Shown here: piece after piece, positions 46,074 to 56,313 of the stretch
Numbering within the stretch: position 1 is the stretch's first letter
Layout: each line of letters starts with the position of its first letter
DNA from: Sphingosinicella sp. YJ22
Lineage (GTDB): Bacteria; Pseudomonadota; Alphaproteobacteria; Sphingomonadales; Sphingomonadaceae
Direction of reading: 5' to 3'
Length of the DNA: 64,000 nt
NCBI RefSeq assembly: GCF_011320075.1
Contig: NZ_JAANPA010000002.1
Span: 1-64,000 of the forward strand
The notes under the pieces: model-generated
What the model saw: only the letters and a program-made list of their open reading frames with translations
What the model was told of the DNA's origin: nothing
The model's database searches: none
Position numbers and translations under genes: made by a program

Positions 46074-46852
46074 TTCGGATCGCGATTGCGAATCAGAAGG
46101 GCGGCGTCGGCAAGACCACCACGGCGATCAACCTCGGCACGGCGCTTGCGGCGACCGGCGACCGGGTGCTGGTTGTCGACCTCGACCCTCAGGGCAACGC
46201 CTCGACAGGCCTCGGCATCACACAGGGACAGCGCGAGCGGTCGAGTTATGACCTTCTCACCGGGCAAGCGCGCCTCGGCGAGGCGGCGATCCCGACGCGG
46301 GTGCCGCGTCTCGACATCGTCCCCGCAACAGTCGACCTGTCCGGCGCCGAGATCGAGATGGTCGAGTTCGAGAACCGGACCCATCGCCTCGACCTGGCGC
46401 TCGAAGGCGAGGAAGGCCGCTGGGACGTCTGCCTGATCGACTGCCCCCCTTCCCTCGGCCTGCTGACGATCAACGCGCTGGTCGCCGCCAATTCGATCCT
46501 GGTGCCGCTCCAGGCCGAATTCTTCGCTCTGGAGGGCCTCAGCCAGCTGCTCCAGACGGTCGAGCGGGTCCGTGCTCGCTTCAATCCCGAGCTGTCGATC
46601 CTCGGAGTCGCGTTGACCATGTACGACCGGCGCAACAACCTGTCGTCGCAGGTCGCCGAAGACGTCCGCGCCTGCCTCGGCAAGGTCGTGTTCGACACTG
46701 TCGTGCCGCGCAACGTCCGGCTGAGCGAGGCGCCGAGCCACGGCATTCCCGCTCTGATCTACGACCAGCGCTGCTCGGGCTCGGCGGCCTATATGGACCT
46801 GGCCCGCGAGCTTCTTGCGCGGATGCCTCGGCGGACCAGGGAAGCCGCATGA
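46070..46852 (+). CDS. parA: Chromosome partitioning ATPase ParA
   Basis: ParA drives movement of the ParB-parS complex after replication. The 260-residue product has the deviant Walker A KGGVGKTTTAINLG, then LVVDLDPQGNASTGLG and CLIDCPPSLGLLTINAL. It overlaps rsmG and parB by 4 bases each, so rsmG-parA-parB are one operon. Confidence 0.97.
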   Translation: MIRIAIANQKGGVGKTTTAINLGTALAATGDRVLVVDLDPQGNASTGLGITQGQRERSSYDLLTGQARLGEAAIPTRVPRLDIVPATVDLSGAEIEMVEFENRTHRLDLALEGEEGRWDVCLIDCPPSLGLLTINALVAANSILVPLQAEFFALEGLSQLLQTVERVRARFNPELSILGVALTMYDRRNNLSSQVAEDVRACLGKVVFDTVVPRNVRLSEAPSHGIPALIYDQRCSGSAAYMDLARELLARMPRRTREAA

Positions 46853-47724
46853 GCGACGCTCCGCGCAAGCGCCCGCAGAGCCTCGGCCGCGGCCTGTCAT
46901 CGCTGCTCGGCGAGGTCGGCCAGGAGGCGCCGGTCAGCGGCACGACCCGAGGCACGGTCCAGTTGCTCCCGGTCGCCAGCGTCGAGCCCCACCCCGGCCA
47001 GCCGCGCCGTCATTTCGACGAGACCGCGCTGGCCGAGCTCGCGCAGTCGATCCAGCAGCGCGGCGTCATCCAGCCGATCGTCGTTCGACCGCACGGGCAC
47101 CGCTTCCAGATCGTCGCCGGCGAGCGGCGCTGGCGCGCGGCCCAGAAGGCAAGGCTCCACGAGGTTCCGGCGATCGTCCGCGAGTTCAGCGACGAGGAAA
47201 CGCTCGAAGTCGCGCTGATCGAGAATATCCAGCGCGCGGACCTCAACGCGATCGAGGAAGCGCAGGCTTATCAGCGTCTGTTGAGCGACTTCGGGCACAC
47301 CCAGGAAGAGCTCGGCAAGCTCGTCCACAAATCGCGCAGTCACGTCGCTAACCTATTGAGATTACTTGATCTTCCTGGCGCAGTTCAGGAGATGGTGGTG
47401 GACGGGCGGCTGACCATGGGCCACGCTCGCGCCATCGCCGGCGCTCCGGATCCCGCCGCTCTCGCCGATGAGGTCGTTCGCCGCGGCCTGTCGGTGCGCG
47501 AGACCGAGAAGCTTGCGCAAGCCAGCAAGCCGAAGAGCCGCAAGGCGGCCGCCACCGCCCCGATCGACGCCGACATTGCGGCGCTCGAGCGGCAGTTGAG
47601 CGAGCTGCTCGGCGTCGGCGTCACCGTCCGTCACTCCGGCAATGGCGGCACCCTGGCGCTGCAATATTCGACGCTCGACCAGCTCGACATGCTGTGTCAG
47701 CGCCTGACCGGCGGCGAAATCTGA
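46849..47724 (+). CDS. parB: Chromosome partitioning protein ParB
   Basis: ParB binds parS and spreads on DNA to load condensin and direct segregation; it is a CTP-dependent clamp. The 291-residue product has VEPHPGQPRRHFDE, the CTPase motif GERRWRAAQKA, and a helix-turn-helix around TQEELGKLVHKSRSHVANLLRLL. The C-terminus carries the dimerisation part. It is the last gene of the rightward cluster from hemE. Confidence 0.97.
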   Translation: MSDAPRKRPQSLGRGLSSLLGEVGQEAPVSGTTRGTVQLLPVASVEPHPGQPRRHFDETALAELAQSIQQRGVIQPIVVRPHGHRFQIVAGERRWRAAQKARLHEVPAIVREFSDEETLEVALIENIQRADLNAIEEAQAYQRLLSDFGHTQEELGKLVHKSRSHVANLLRLLDLPGAVQEMVVDGRLTMGHARAIAGAPDPAALADEVVRRGLSVRETEKLAQASKPKSRKAAATAPIDADIAALERQLSELLGVGVTVRHSGNGGTLALQYSTLDQLDMLCQRLTGGEI

Positions 47725-47744
47725 ATTCTAGGCGACGCTGGGAT

Positions 47745-48767
47745 TCAAGCGCGCCGCCCGGCCAGACGGGCGATCTCCAGCAGCTCGGCATCGGCCGACA
47801 CCGGTCCCAGCGCGCCCGACCGCTTCAGTGCACGCTCGGCTTCGCTCAGCCGTTCGACGCAACGCACCAGCCGCTCGGCCGGCCACGCGCGCAACTGCCG
47901 CTCGACGCCGTCCTTCTCCTTCCAGAACAATGCCTTGCCTTGCGAGGCAATGACCGAGGAGGCATTTTCGCCCTTCTCCACCCGCGCTCGCAGCTTGGCC
48001 AGCAGAAGCGCCCGCCGCAGCGCCGCGCGCAGCAGGACAATGCCTTCCGCTCCCTCTGCGTGAAGTCGCTGCAGCTCGGCCTGCGCGCCTTTCGGGTTGC
48101 CGTCGAACACGCGATCGACCAGCTGACCGGGGTCGCCCTCCTCGCGGGCCGCGCCGACCGCGTCGATGACGTCATGGTCGAGCGGCGTCGCCCGGCCGGG
48201 CTCGGCGTCGAGATAGGCGGCGAACTTGGCCATCTCCTGCTCGACCAGCGCGCGGTTGCCGCCGGCGGCCTCGGCGATGCGCTGGGCGACGTCGGGGCGG
48301 GTCTGCAGGCCGAAATTGCGTGCGATGTCGCTCACCATCCGGTCCCAGTCGCGCGCGTCTGGAAGATAGCTCGCGAAGGCGATCGCCGCGGGACTCGCAA
48401 GGACCAGCTTCAGCAGCGACGACGACGCCTTGAGGTTGCCGGCAATGAGCGCCACCGCATTGCCCGCCGCCGGTGCCGACAGGAGGGCCGATACCGCCTC
48501 GCTGCTCTCGTCGCCGGCCGGGTCGACCAGCACGTAGCGCGCGCCGCCGAACATCGAGATCGACGCGGCTTCGTCGGCAAGCCGCGCCGGGTCTGACTTG
48601 AGCTCGGAGCTGGCAATGTCGATGCGCTCCGCATCCGGCCCTACCGACGCGGCCAGGCGCCGCATCAGGGCACGGCTGCCGGCGTCGTCGGGGCCGTGGA
48701 ACAGGAACAAGCGGATGTTGGCGGGAGCGGCGAGCGCCTTTTCCAGCTGCGGCTTGGTCGCCTTCAC
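47745..48767 (-). CDS. holA: DNA polymerase III delta subunit
   Basis: HolA opens the sliding clamp during clamp loading. The 340-residue product has the start NIRLFLFHGPDDAGSRALMRRL and an ARYVLVDPAGDESSEAVSALLS segment typical of the delta subunit, plus the C-terminal helical domain with FWKEKDGVERQLRAW. It starts with GTG (48767) and overlaps the lptE stop by 4 bases (GTGA). It ends 20 bases from parB on the opposite strand. Confidence 0.92.
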   Translation of the reverse strand: MKATKPQLEKALAAPANIRLFLFHGPDDAGSRALMRRLAASVGPDAERIDIASSELKSDPARLADEAASISMFGGARYVLVDPAGDESSEAVSALLSAPAAGNAVALIAGNLKASSSLLKLVLASPAAIAFASYLPDARDWDRMVSDIARNFGLQTRPDVAQRIAEAAGGNRALVEQEMAKFAAYLDAEPGRATPLDHDVIDAVGAAREEGDPGQLVDRVFDGNPKGAQAELQRLHAEGAEGIVLLRAALRRALLLAKLRARVEKGENASSVIASQGKALFWKEKDGVERQLRAWPAERLVRCVERLSEAERALKRSGALGPVSADAELLEIARLAGRRA

Positions 48768-49258
48768 GGGGTCGCTGGCGTCCGGCTGGCGTAGAGCGCG
48801 ACTCGCGAGATGATCTGTTCGGCGACCTCGACCGACAGCCGTTCCAGCGCCGTCTGCTCGGCCGCCACCGTGGCATATTCCGAGCCGACCACGTCGATGC
48901 CGGCATCGGAGCCGGCGGTGGCGTCGAGAACCACCGTGCCGCGCTGCGCATCGACCAGGCGGTAGCGGGCCCGCAACGTCCGCCGCTCGCGAGTCACCGC
49001 ATCGTCGAGGCGGATTCCGAAGCCGGTGATGCGGTCGTCGAGTTCGACCTCGAGCCGGTAGCGCACCGGCCCGCTCGGCTCGCCCATGCGGTCGACCAAG
49101 GCGCCGCGCACATGATAGCCGGCGCGGCCCGGAATCGGCGCCACGCTGATCGAACGAAGCGCCTGCGACACCTGCGACCGGCTGCCGCCCGGGTAGAGCG
49201 GCTGGAGCGTGCAACCCGAAAGCAGCGCCGCGGCCAGCAGGGGCAGCGCCCGCCTCAT
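48764..49258 (-). CDS. lptE: LPS assembly lipoprotein LptE
   Basis: LptE plugs the LptD barrel and helps move lipopolysaccharide to the cell surface. The 164-residue product has a lipobox ([13 protein letters not shown], Cys near 16) and the LptE-like [21 protein letters not shown]. It is short, as in many alphaproteobacteria. Its ATG overlaps the leuS stop by 4 bases, and its stop overlaps holA. Confidence 0.87.
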   Translation of the reverse strand: MRRALPLLAAALLSGCTLQPLYPGGSRSQVSQALRSISVAPIPGRAGYHVRGALVDRMGEPSGPVRYRLEVELDDRITGFGIRLDDAVTRERRTLRARYRLVDAQRGTVVLDATAGSDAGIDVVGSEYATVAAEQTALERLSVEVAEQIISRVALYASRTPATP

Positions 49259-51777
49259 GCGACCAGATTCACCAGGCGGTCGGGCACGACGATCACCTTG
49301 CGCGGCGGCTTGCCCTCGAGGATTCGTACGACTTTCTCCGACGCCAGCGCCATTTCCTCGAGCGCTTCCTTCGACGCGCCCTTGGCAACGGTCAACGTGT
49401 CGCGCAGCTTGCCGTTGACCTGCACCGCGATGGTGACCTGGTCCTCGACGAGCAAGGCTGGATCCGCCTGCGGCCAGGGCGAGTCGGCGATCAGGCCCTC
49501 CTGCCCCAACGCCGACCATGCCTCTTCGGCGACGTGCGGGGCCATCGGAGCGACCAGCTTGAGCATGGTGAGCGCGGCCTCGCGCTTCGACGCGGAGGGA
49601 GCGGCCTTCTCGATCGCCGAGGCCAGCTCGTAAAGGTTTGCGACCGCCTTGTTGAAGGCGAGCGCCTCGATATTGGCGCCGACCGCGGCGATCGTCTGAT
49701 GAAGCTTGCGGTCGAGCGTGTCATCGCGCCCTTCCCCATCACTGGCGCTGCCTGCGATCCGCCACAGCCGCTGAACGAAGCGCCAGGCGCCTTCGATGCC
49801 CGATTCGCTCCATTCCAGGTCGCGCTCGGGCGGGCTGTCCGACAGCATGAACCAGCGCACCGCGTCGGCGCCATATTGCTCGACGATCGGCTCGGGATCG
49901 ACGGTGTTCTTCTTGGACTTGGACATCTTCTCGACGCGGCCGGTCTCGACTCCGGAGCCGGTCGCGCTTTCGATGATGCCCTCGGCGCCGACCTCGACCT
50001 CGTCGGGAGACAACCAGCGGCCGTCCAGCGAGCGATAGGTCTCGTGAGTCACCATGCCCTGGGTGAACAGGCCGGCAAACGGCTCGGTGATGTCGAGCTG
50101 GCCCATATGATGGAGCGCCCGCGTCCAGAACCGCGCGTAGAGCAGGTGCAGGATCGCATGCTCGACGCCGCCGATATACTGATCGACCGGCAGCCAATGC
50201 GCGGCGACCCCGGGATCGAATGGCCGGTCAGCCGGCTGGCTGGCGAAGCGGATGAAATACCAGGAGGAATCCGCGAAGGTGTCGAGCGTGTCGGTCTCGC
50301 GCCGAGCCGTCCCGCCGCAAGACGGGCAGGACACGTTCTTCCACGTCGGGTGGCGATCGAGCGGATTGCCCGGCACGTCAAAGCTGACGTCCTCGGGCAG
50401 CACCACTGGCAATTGCTCGCGCGGCACCGGCACGGCGCCGCACGCCTCGCAATGGATGATCGGGATCGGCGTGCCCCAATAACGCTGGCGCGAAACGCCC
50501 CAATCCCTGAGACGCCAGGCGACCGTGCCCCGGCCCCAACCTTCCGCCTCGGCGCGCGCGATCACGGCCGCTTTCGCCGCTTCGACGCTCTTGCCGTCCA
50601 GGAAGCGCGAATTGACCAGGATTCCGTCGCCGGTCTCGGCTTCGCCCGTCACCGGCTTGTCGGCTTCGGCTGCGCTCGGCGCAACCACGCGCCGGATATC
50701 GAGCCCATATTTGGTCGCGAACTCGAAATCGCGCTGGTCGTGCGCCGGCACGCCGAAAATCGCGCCGGTGCCATAGTCCATCAGCACGAAATTGGCGATG
50801 AAGACGGGCAGCTCCCAGTCGGGATCGAGCGGGTGGATCGCTTCGCCGATTTCCAGACCGAGCTTTTCGGCCGTCTCCAGCTCGGCGGCCGTCGTGCCAC
50901 CGCGCTTGCAGCGCGCGATGAACTCCGCAACCTCCGGCGAGCGGGCGGCATATTGCTGGGCGAGGGGATGATCGGGCGAGAGCGCGACGAAGCTCGCCCC
51001 GAAGATCGTGTCGGGCCGGGTGGTGAACACCTCGATCGAGTCGATGTCGCCCCTCTTCTCCGCCTCGATGGCGAAGCGGAACTTCATGCCGCGGCTCTTG
51101 CCGATCCAGTTCTCCTGCATGAGGCGAACCTTCTCCGGCCAGCGGTCGAGGCTTTCGAGCCCCTGCAGCAGATCGTCGGCAAATTCGGTGATCTTGAGGA
51201 ACCACTGGGAGAGCTTGCGCCGCTCGACGAGCGCACCCGAGCGCCAGCCGCGGCCATCGATGACCTGCTCGTTGGCGAGCACGGTCATGTCGACCGGGTC
51301 CCAATTGACCTCGCTCTCCTTGCGGTAGACCAGGCCCGCCTGGAACATGTCGAGGAACAGCGCCTGCTCCTGCCCGTAATAATCGGGATGGCAGGTCGCG
51401 AGCTCGCGCGACCAGTCGAGCGCGAAGCCGAGCCGCTTCAGCTGCGCGCGCATCGTCGCGATATTGTCCCAGGTCCAGCTGCCGGGATGGACCTTCTTCT
51501 CCATCGCGGCATTCTCGGCCGGCATTCCGAAGGCGTCCCACCCCATCGGGTGGAGCACCTCGAAGCCGTTCATCCGCCGGTAGCGGGCGAGCACGTCGCC
51601 CATCGTGTAGTTGCGGACATGCCCCATGTGGATGCGCCCCGAAGGATAGGGGAACATCTCGAGGATATAGGCCTTCGGCTTGGACGAATCGTCACGGGCC
51701 CGGAACGTTTCCCGTTCCTCCCAGACTTTCTGCCAGTGCGCGTCGGCTTTGAGCGGGTTGAAGCGCTGGGCCGTCAT
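49255..51777 (-). CDS. leuS: Leucine-tRNA ligase
   Basis: LeuRS attaches leucine to its tRNAs. The 840-residue class I enzyme has the HIGH site as [13 protein letters not shown] and the KMSKS site as KMSKSKKNT. An editing domain lies between, and an anticodon-binding end follows. Length is normal. The start at 51777 opens [16 protein letters not shown]; an earlier in-frame ATG lies in the DUF3576 region. First gene of the leuS-lptE-holA operon. Confidence 0.97.
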   Translation of the reverse strand: MTAQRFNPLKADAHWQKVWEERETFRARDDSSKPKAYILEMFPYPSGRIHMGHVRNYTMGDVLARYRRMNGFEVLHPMGWDAFGMPAENAAMEKKVHPGSWTWDNIATMRAQLKRLGFALDWSRELATCHPDYYGQEQALFLDMFQAGLVYRKESEVNWDPVDMTVLANEQVIDGRGWRSGALVERRKLSQWFLKITEFADDLLQGLESLDRWPEKVRLMQENWIGKSRGMKFRFAIEAEKRGDIDSIEVFTTRPDTIFGASFVALSPDHPLAQQYAARSPEVAEFIARCKRGGTTAAELETAEKLGLEIGEAIHPLDPDWELPVFIANFVLMDYGTGAIFGVPAHDQRDFEFATKYGLDIRRVVAPSAAEADKPVTGEAETGDGILVNSRFLDGKSVEAAKAAVIARAEAEGWGRGTVAWRLRDWGVSRQRYWGTPIPIIHCEACGAVPVPREQLPVVLPEDVSFDVPGNPLDRHPTWKNVSCPSCGGTARRETDTLDTFADSSWYFIRFASQPADRPFDPGVAAHWLPVDQYIGGVEHAILHLLYARFWTRALHHMGQLDITEPFAGLFTQGMVTHETYRSLDGRWLSPDEVEVGAEGIIESATGSGVETGRVEKMSKSKKNTVDPEPIVEQYGADAVRWFMLSDSPPERDLEWSESGIEGAWRFVQRLWRIAGSASDGEGRDDTLDRKLHQTIAAVGANIEALAFNKAVANLYELASAIEKAAPSASKREAALTMLKLVAPMAPHVAEEAWSALGQEGLIADSPWPQADPALLVEDQVTIAVQVNGKLRDTLTVAKGASKEALEEMALASEKVVRILEGKPPRKVIVVPDRLVNLVA

Positions 51778-51790
51778 GTGCTTGGATTTT

Positions 51791-52219
51791 CTATCCGCGC
51801 GCGGCGCGGCGCAGGTCACGGGCGCGGGTCAGGATGATCTCTTCAAGCCGCTGCACGGTCGCGGCGGCGACCGGAGCGTCGACCCAGGTGCCGTTCTGCA
51901 GCCGCTGGCGCGCCGCCGAGACGCGCAACGCGTCGGCGCGCAGGGTCGCATCGAGGATCGCGACCGACAGGCGCACCCGGTCGGTCGCGTCGGCGGGGTT
52001 CACGTACCAGTCGGTGACGATGACGCCGCCGTTCGAATCGGCCTGCGCGATCGGAGCGAAGGACACGGTGTCGAGCGCGGCCCGCCACAGATAGGAATTC
52101 ACCCCGATTTGGGTGAGCGTAGCGGGCGCGATGGCTGGCGCTGCGGCGCGTCCGCCGCCACAGGCGCTGAGCAGGGCAGCGCCGATCATGGCGACACCGA
52201 TCGGGAAAACGCGATTCAT
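51791..52219 (-). CDS. DUF3576 lipoprotein
   Basis: A 142-residue lipoprotein (lipobox ALLSACGGG) with the DUF3576 domain: [20 protein letters not shown] and [21 protein letters not shown]. Family found in alphaproteobacteria with envelope roles, function unknown. It is just upstream of leuS and probably in the same operon. Confidence 0.83.
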   Translation of the reverse strand: MNRVFPIGVAMIGAALLSACGGGRAAAPAIAPATLTQIGVNSYLWRAALDTVSFAPIAQADSNGGVIVTDWYVNPADATDRVRLSVAILDATLRADALRVSAARQRLQNGTWVDAPVAAATVQRLEEIILTRARDLRRAARG

Positions 52220-52438
52220 CGGGAGGTCCTCGGCAACTGGCTAGTTCGAGCGCCGTTATAGAGAGGCCCGCGCGAGCGGCAAGCGTTACTCGGTCGCGTT
52301 GCAGAGCGGGTTGATCGCTTCGGAATGGCCAGAATCACCTTTTGTTTGTGGAGATGTTGCAACAGACGAAATGAATCCGGGTTAACGCCGGGCGGTTCGC
52401 TGGAATGTGCGTTACGAAGCGACTAGATCGGGACGGTT

Positions 52439-53179
52439 ATGGGAGCACCGGGTTTGCTCAGGGCTTGGACATTGGGATTGGCTGGCGGCGCGTCGCTGCT
52501 CGCCATCTCCTTGGCCGTGCCCGCAATCGGTGAAGCCCAGCGCGGCCAGAATCGCGCGGCACCGGCGCCCGAGCGCGTCATCGGCACGTTCACGCCGGCA
52601 GTGCGCGACCCGCGGCTCGCCGCGATGCTCGCCAATCGTCGCACAAACAATGTCGACACGGCATTTCGCTTCACCCCGGCCGCGACCACCGACGAGCGCA
52701 GCCGCGCGGTCCGGGTTGCAGTCCGGGTCCGTCCGGGCGTCAATGCGCCGGAGCGTCTCCGCACCGCGACTCTGGCCGCTCCGACCGCGGCCGGTACCCA
52801 GATCACCCCAAGCTCCTACAATCTCGGAGTCTCGGTCGGCTGGCGCCGCTTCGCCATCACCGGCGACGTCGCGCGCAGCAACGACACCGCGGCGCTGGGC
52901 GGCCGCGAATCGGCCCAGATCGGCGCGGAATATCAGGCGAACCGCCGCCTAACCGGCCGAGTCCAGGTCGGCGCCGAGCGCGCCGAGGGCGTCGAGCGGA
53001 TCGTCGGCGACGACAGCGCTTATTCGCTCGATGTCGGCGGCTCCTATTCGATCGCCCGCAACCTCGATGTCACCGGCGGCGTTCGCTACCGCGTGTCGCG
53101 TGACCGCCTCGAGCCCCTGGCCCGCGACGAGCGCCGCGACAGCCAGGCGGTCTACGTCGGTACCGCGATCCGCTTCTAA
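52439..53179 (+). CDS. Probable outer membrane beta-barrel protein, unknown function
   Basis: A 246-residue secreted protein. It has a signal peptide (WTLGLAGGASLLAISLAVPAIGEA), a Pro/Arg-rich middle and amphipathic strands near the C-terminus (SYNLGVSVGWRRFAITGDVA, LDVTGGVRYRVSRDR). The last residue is Phe in TAIRF, the usual C-terminal mark for barrel insertion. No known name can be given. It may be a small porin or a structural protein. Stands alone, with a longer upstream gap of about 200 bases. Confidence 0.72.
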   Translation: MGAPGLLRAWTLGLAGGASLLAISLAVPAIGEAQRGQNRAAPAPERVIGTFTPAVRDPRLAAMLANRRTNNVDTAFRFTPAATTDERSRAVRVAVRVRPGVNAPERLRTATLAAPTAAGTQITPSSYNLGVSVGWRRFAITGDVARSNDTAALGGRESAQIGAEYQANRRLTGRVQVGAERAEGVERIVGDDSAYSLDVGGSYSIARNLDVTGGVRYRVSRDRLEPLARDERRDSQAVYVGTAIRF

Positions 53180-53706
53180 CTCAGCCAGGCGTCCACCGCT
53201 CCCCAGCCATAGGCGCCGCGCGCCATCAGCGACCGCGCGCGCGCGGTGTCCACGCCGCCCAGAGCGATGACCGGCAGGTCCGTGCGGCGCGCCAGCCGGG
53301 CGAAGCCGGAGAGGCCGAGCGTAATGGCGCCGGGGTGCGACCGGGTCGGATAGGCCGGCGACAGGAACAGAATCGACGCGTCGGCACGTTCCGCAGCCCG
53401 CATTTCGGCGAGATCATGGACCGACGCGCTGTGGAGACCGGCGCCGCGTCCCCTCCCGTGCCAGCCGTCGGCGCCCCATGCCAGGGCCCGGGCCCGCGAG
53501 CCGGCGAGCAGCAGCAGGTGCCCGCGGCGGCGCGCGACGGCGCGAATGTCCAGGAACAAAGCGCGCCGCTCGGCGTGGCCGAGGCTGTAATGGCGAAACA
53601 GGATTCCGCAGCCGAACGGCAGCCGCGCCACGGCGGGCAGGAGCCGGTCGCCCTGGCGCTCGTCGGTGACGAGCCAGGCGCGGGGGAGAGGCTGGCAGGC
53701 GGCCAT
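53176..53706 (-). CDS. Thiamine phosphate synthase family protein (ThiE/TenI-like)
   Basis: A 176-residue TIM-barrel protein of the ThiE/TenI group. The phosphate-binding loop is in LPVIALGGVDTARARSLMARGAYG, with a preceding ASVHDLAEMRAAERADA. It is shorter than normal ThiE (about 200-215) and lacks part of the N-terminal diphosphate-binding lysine region, so it could be TenI-like or non-catalytic. Its start is 22 bases from the divergent YggS family start, so no full promoter fits between. Confidence 0.75.
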   Translation of the reverse strand: MAACQPLPRAWLVTDERQGDRLLPAVARLPFGCGILFRHYSLGHAERRALFLDIRAVARRRGHLLLLAGSRARALAWGADGWHGRGRGAGLHSASVHDLAEMRAAERADASILFLSPAYPTRSHPGAITLGLSGFARLARRTDLPVIALGGVDTARARSLMARGAYGWGAVDAWLS

Positions 53707-53728
53707 GGCCGTGCCTATAGCAGCGCCG

Positions 53729-54403
53729 ATGGCGGATTCATCAGTGCAGGAGCGGCTCGACAAGGTGCGCCGCGCGATCGAGGACGCGGCGCGCCTCGCC
53801 AACCGCGAGGGCGACGAGGTCACCCTCATTGCCGTGTCGAAAACCCACCCGGCCGAGGCGATCGTGCCGCTGGTCGAGGCGGGCCAGCGCGATTTCGGCG
53901 AGAACCGGGTCCAGGAAGCCGCCGCGAAGTGGCCGCAACTCAAGGCGCGCCACCCCGACGTGCGGCTTCACCTGGTCGGCCAGCTCCAGTCAAACAAGGC
54001 CGATGAGGCGGTCGCGCTGTTCGACGTCATCCACTCGGTCGACCGCTCGTCGCTGATCACGGCCCTCGCCCGCGCCGCCGACAAGGCCGGCCGCCGTCCC
54101 GACTGCTTCCTCCAGGTCAATCTCGCCGAGGAACCGCAGAAGGGCGGCTGCACGGTCGGCGCGCTTCCCGGCTTGCTCGGGGAGGCGCGCGACGCCGGCC
54201 TGCCGGTGATCGGGCTGATGTGCATCCCGCCCGCCGACCTGGAGCCGGCACCGTGGTTCGCCCTGCTCGCCGAGCATGGACGGCGCCTCGATCTGCCCGC
54301 GCTTAGCATGGGCATGACTGCCGACTACCCGACCGCCGTCACCATCGGCGCGACCCATGTCCGCATAGGCACCGCGCTGTTCGGAGAGCGTGCGACGACC
54401 TAG
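53729..54403 (+). CDS. YggS family PLP homeostasis protein
   Basis: A 224-residue pyridoxal phosphate-binding protein (PLPBP/YggS/PROSC). The PLP lysine is in VTLIAVSKTHP; the fold then has DFGENRVQEAAAK, HLVGQLQSNKA and, at the end, LSMGMTADYPTAV and VRIGTALFGER. It is thought to buffer free PLP. Start at 53729 is chosen by homologous start MADSSVQERL. It overlaps ribA by 4 bases at the 3' end (convergent). Confidence 0.92.
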   Translation: MADSSVQERLDKVRRAIEDAARLANREGDEVTLIAVSKTHPAEAIVPLVEAGQRDFGENRVQEAAAKWPQLKARHPDVRLHLVGQLQSNKADEAVALFDVIHSVDRSSLITALARAADKAGRRPDCFLQVNLAEEPQKGGCTVGALPGLLGEARDAGLPVIGLMCIPPADLEPAPWFALLAEHGRRLDLPALSMGMTADYPTAVTIGATHVRIGTALFGERATT

Positions 54404-55449
54404 AGCTGGTGGCCGCTGCGGTCGCGCTTGGTGGCGAGATAAGCTTCGTTGTGAGGGTTGGCGGCCGTCCTGTGAGGCACGCGCTCGCTCACTTGGACCC
54501 CGAGCGCCTCCAGCGCCGCGACCTTGCGCGGATTGTTGGTGAGCAGGCGCACCGCGCTCTGGCCGAGCGCCGAGAGGATGCTCGCCGCCACCGCGAAGTC
54601 GCGCTCGTCGTCGGCAAAGCCGAGACGAAGATTGGCGTCGACCGTGTCGAACCCCTGGTCCTGAAGGGCATAGGCCCGCAGCTTGTTGACCAGGCCGATC
54701 CCTCGCCCCTCCTGTCGGAGGTAGAGGAGGATACCCCAACCGGATTCGGCGATCTCCGCCAGGGCCCCGTCGAGTTGTGGCCCGCAATCGCATTTTAGCG
54801 ACCCCAGCGCGTCGCCGGTCAGGCATTCGCTGTGGATCCGCACCAGCGGCGGCCGCCGGTCGGGCGCTCCGATCAGCAAGGCGACATGCTCGCTGGTGTC
54901 GTCGTCGCTTCGGAACGCGACGATCTCGGCCCCTTCCCCATGCCGGCTCGGCAGATGGGCCCGAGCGGCGATTCGGACGCGCGGCTTGTGGGCATAGGCC
55001 GTCACCGCATCGGACGTGGTTTCGGCCTCCGCCGGGCCGCCTCGCCGGGTGAACAGGGCGGGGAGCAGGCCGGCGAGCCGCGCCAGCCGCAGCGCCGCGC
55101 GTGCGGTCGCCGGCGCACACAGGGGCGCAGTGGTGAACGGTCCCTTCAGCGGCCGCGAGAGATCGAGCGCGGGGTCGGCCACGGCCACGGCCAGGTCGAG
55201 ATCGAGCCAGGGCGACCGCTTGATCAGGACCGGATCGGCCGGCTCCGCGGCATCGAGCTGGTTGATCAGCTTGAGCGTCGTGGCGCGGTTGCCCGAGATG
55301 AGCAGGTCGGCCGGCGCCTCGCCGTCGAACTCGGCGAGAGCGGCCGGATCGGCGGTCTCGATGGCGAGGAAGCGGACGTCGTCGATCGCAATCGGCCAGC
55401 CGCGCCGCAGCGCGTCGATCGCGCGGGCGACGGCGCGGCCCTCGCTCAC
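54400..55449 (-). CDS. ribA: GTP cyclohydrolase II (long form)
   Basis: RibA opens GTP for riboflavin synthesis. The 349-residue product has the C-terminal RibA domain with zinc site HSECLTGDALGSLKCDCG and LRQEGRGIGLVNKLRAY. The N-terminal about 140 residues look like a degenerate RibB-type part and may not be active. The C-terminal end carries TNNPRKVAALEALG. Overlaps xth by 4 bases. Confidence 0.92.
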   Translation of the reverse strand: MSEGRAVARAIDALRRGWPIAIDDVRFLAIETADPAALAEFDGEAPADLLISGNRATTLKLINQLDAAEPADPVLIKRSPWLDLDLAVAVADPALDLSRPLKGPFTTAPLCAPATARAALRLARLAGLLPALFTRRGGPAEAETTSDAVTAYAHKPRVRIAARAHLPSRHGEGAEIVAFRSDDDTSEHVALLIGAPDRRPPLVRIHSECLTGDALGSLKCDCGPQLDGALAEIAESGWGILLYLRQEGRGIGLVNKLRAYALQDQGFDTVDANLRLGFADDERDFAVAASILSALGQSAVRLLTNNPRKVAALEALGVQVSERVPHRTAANPHNEAYLATKRDRSGHQL

Positions 55450-56243
55450 ACCACGAACTCGGTGGTCAGCGGGACATGGTCCGACGGCTTAAGCCAGGCG
55501 CGACACGGCTCATGGACCCGGTGCGCGACAGCCTGCGCAGCGACGTCCTTGGTCGCCCACATATGGTCGAGGCGGCGGCCGCGGTCGTTCTTGGTCCAGT
55601 CCGGCGAGCGATAGCTCCACCAGGTGAACATGCGGCCGGGCGCCGGGTGGAAATGGCGGCCGAGATCGACCCAGTCGTTGCTCGCCTGGAGCCCGGTCAG
55701 CGCCTCGACCTCGATCGGCGTGTGGCTGACGACATTGAGCAGCTGCTTGTGGCTCCACACATCGCATTCGAGCGGCGCCACATTGAGGTCGCCGACCAGC
55801 ACGCTGGGCGCGCGGCACTCCTCCGACCAGCGAGTCATCCGCTCGATGAAGTCGAGCTTCTGCCCGAACTTCACGTTCGCGTCGCGGTCGGGAATGTCGC
55901 CGCCGGCCGGCACATAGACATTCTCGAGCCGGAAGCCGCATTCGAGCTGCACGCCGACATGGCGCGCCTCGCCATTGGCCTGCCAGTCGTGGCGCTCTTC
56001 CTCGCGCATCGGGATTCGGCTGATCGTGGCGACTCCGTGATGCATGCGCTGGCCGCGGATGACGATATGCTCGTAGCCAAGCTTGCGGAACATCTCGAAC
56101 GGGAACTCGCCGTCCTGGACCTTGGTCTCCTGCAGGCACAGCACGTCCGGCGCCTCCTCGGTGAGGAAGCGCTCGACGATGTGAGCACGGGCCCGGACGC
56201 TGTTGATGTTCCAGGTTGCGATCTTGATGCGACGTTCAGGCAT
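55446..56243 (-). CDS. xth: Exodeoxyribonuclease III
   Basis: An AP endonuclease/3'-exonuclease for DNA repair. The 265-residue product begins IKIATWNINSVRAR, then LCLQETKVQD (catalytic Glu), VGDLNVAPLECDVWSHKQ (Asp/Asn) and a late PSDHVPLTTEF (His). It follows a terminator and overlaps ribA by 4 bases, so xth-ribA is one operon. Confidence 0.94.
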   Translation of the reverse strand: MPERRIKIATWNINSVRARAHIVERFLTEEAPDVLCLQETKVQDGEFPFEMFRKLGYEHIVIRGQRMHHGVATISRIPMREEERHDWQANGEARHVGVQLECGFRLENVYVPAGGDIPDRDANVKFGQKLDFIERMTRWSEECRAPSVLVGDLNVAPLECDVWSHKQLLNVVSHTPIEVEALTGLQASNDWVDLGRHFHPAPGRMFTWWSYRSPDWTKNDRGRRLDHMWATKDVAAQAVAHRVHEPCRAWLKPSDHVPLTTEFVV

Positions 56244-56281
56244 TGGGTCCGGCTCTAGCGGGGCAGGCGCGGACAAGCAAA

Positions 56282-56313
56282 GGCCCCCGCTCCGGGGGCG
56301 TGGAGCGGGGGCC
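56282..56313 (-). terminator. Intrinsic terminator between lolA and xth
   Basis: On the minus strand, two 12-base arms (56302-56313 and 56282-56293) pair perfectly around an 8-base loop and are followed by TTTGCTTG. It is about 150 bases past the lolA stop, so it may end a long lolA 3' UTR or a separate small transcript. Confidence 0.78.
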
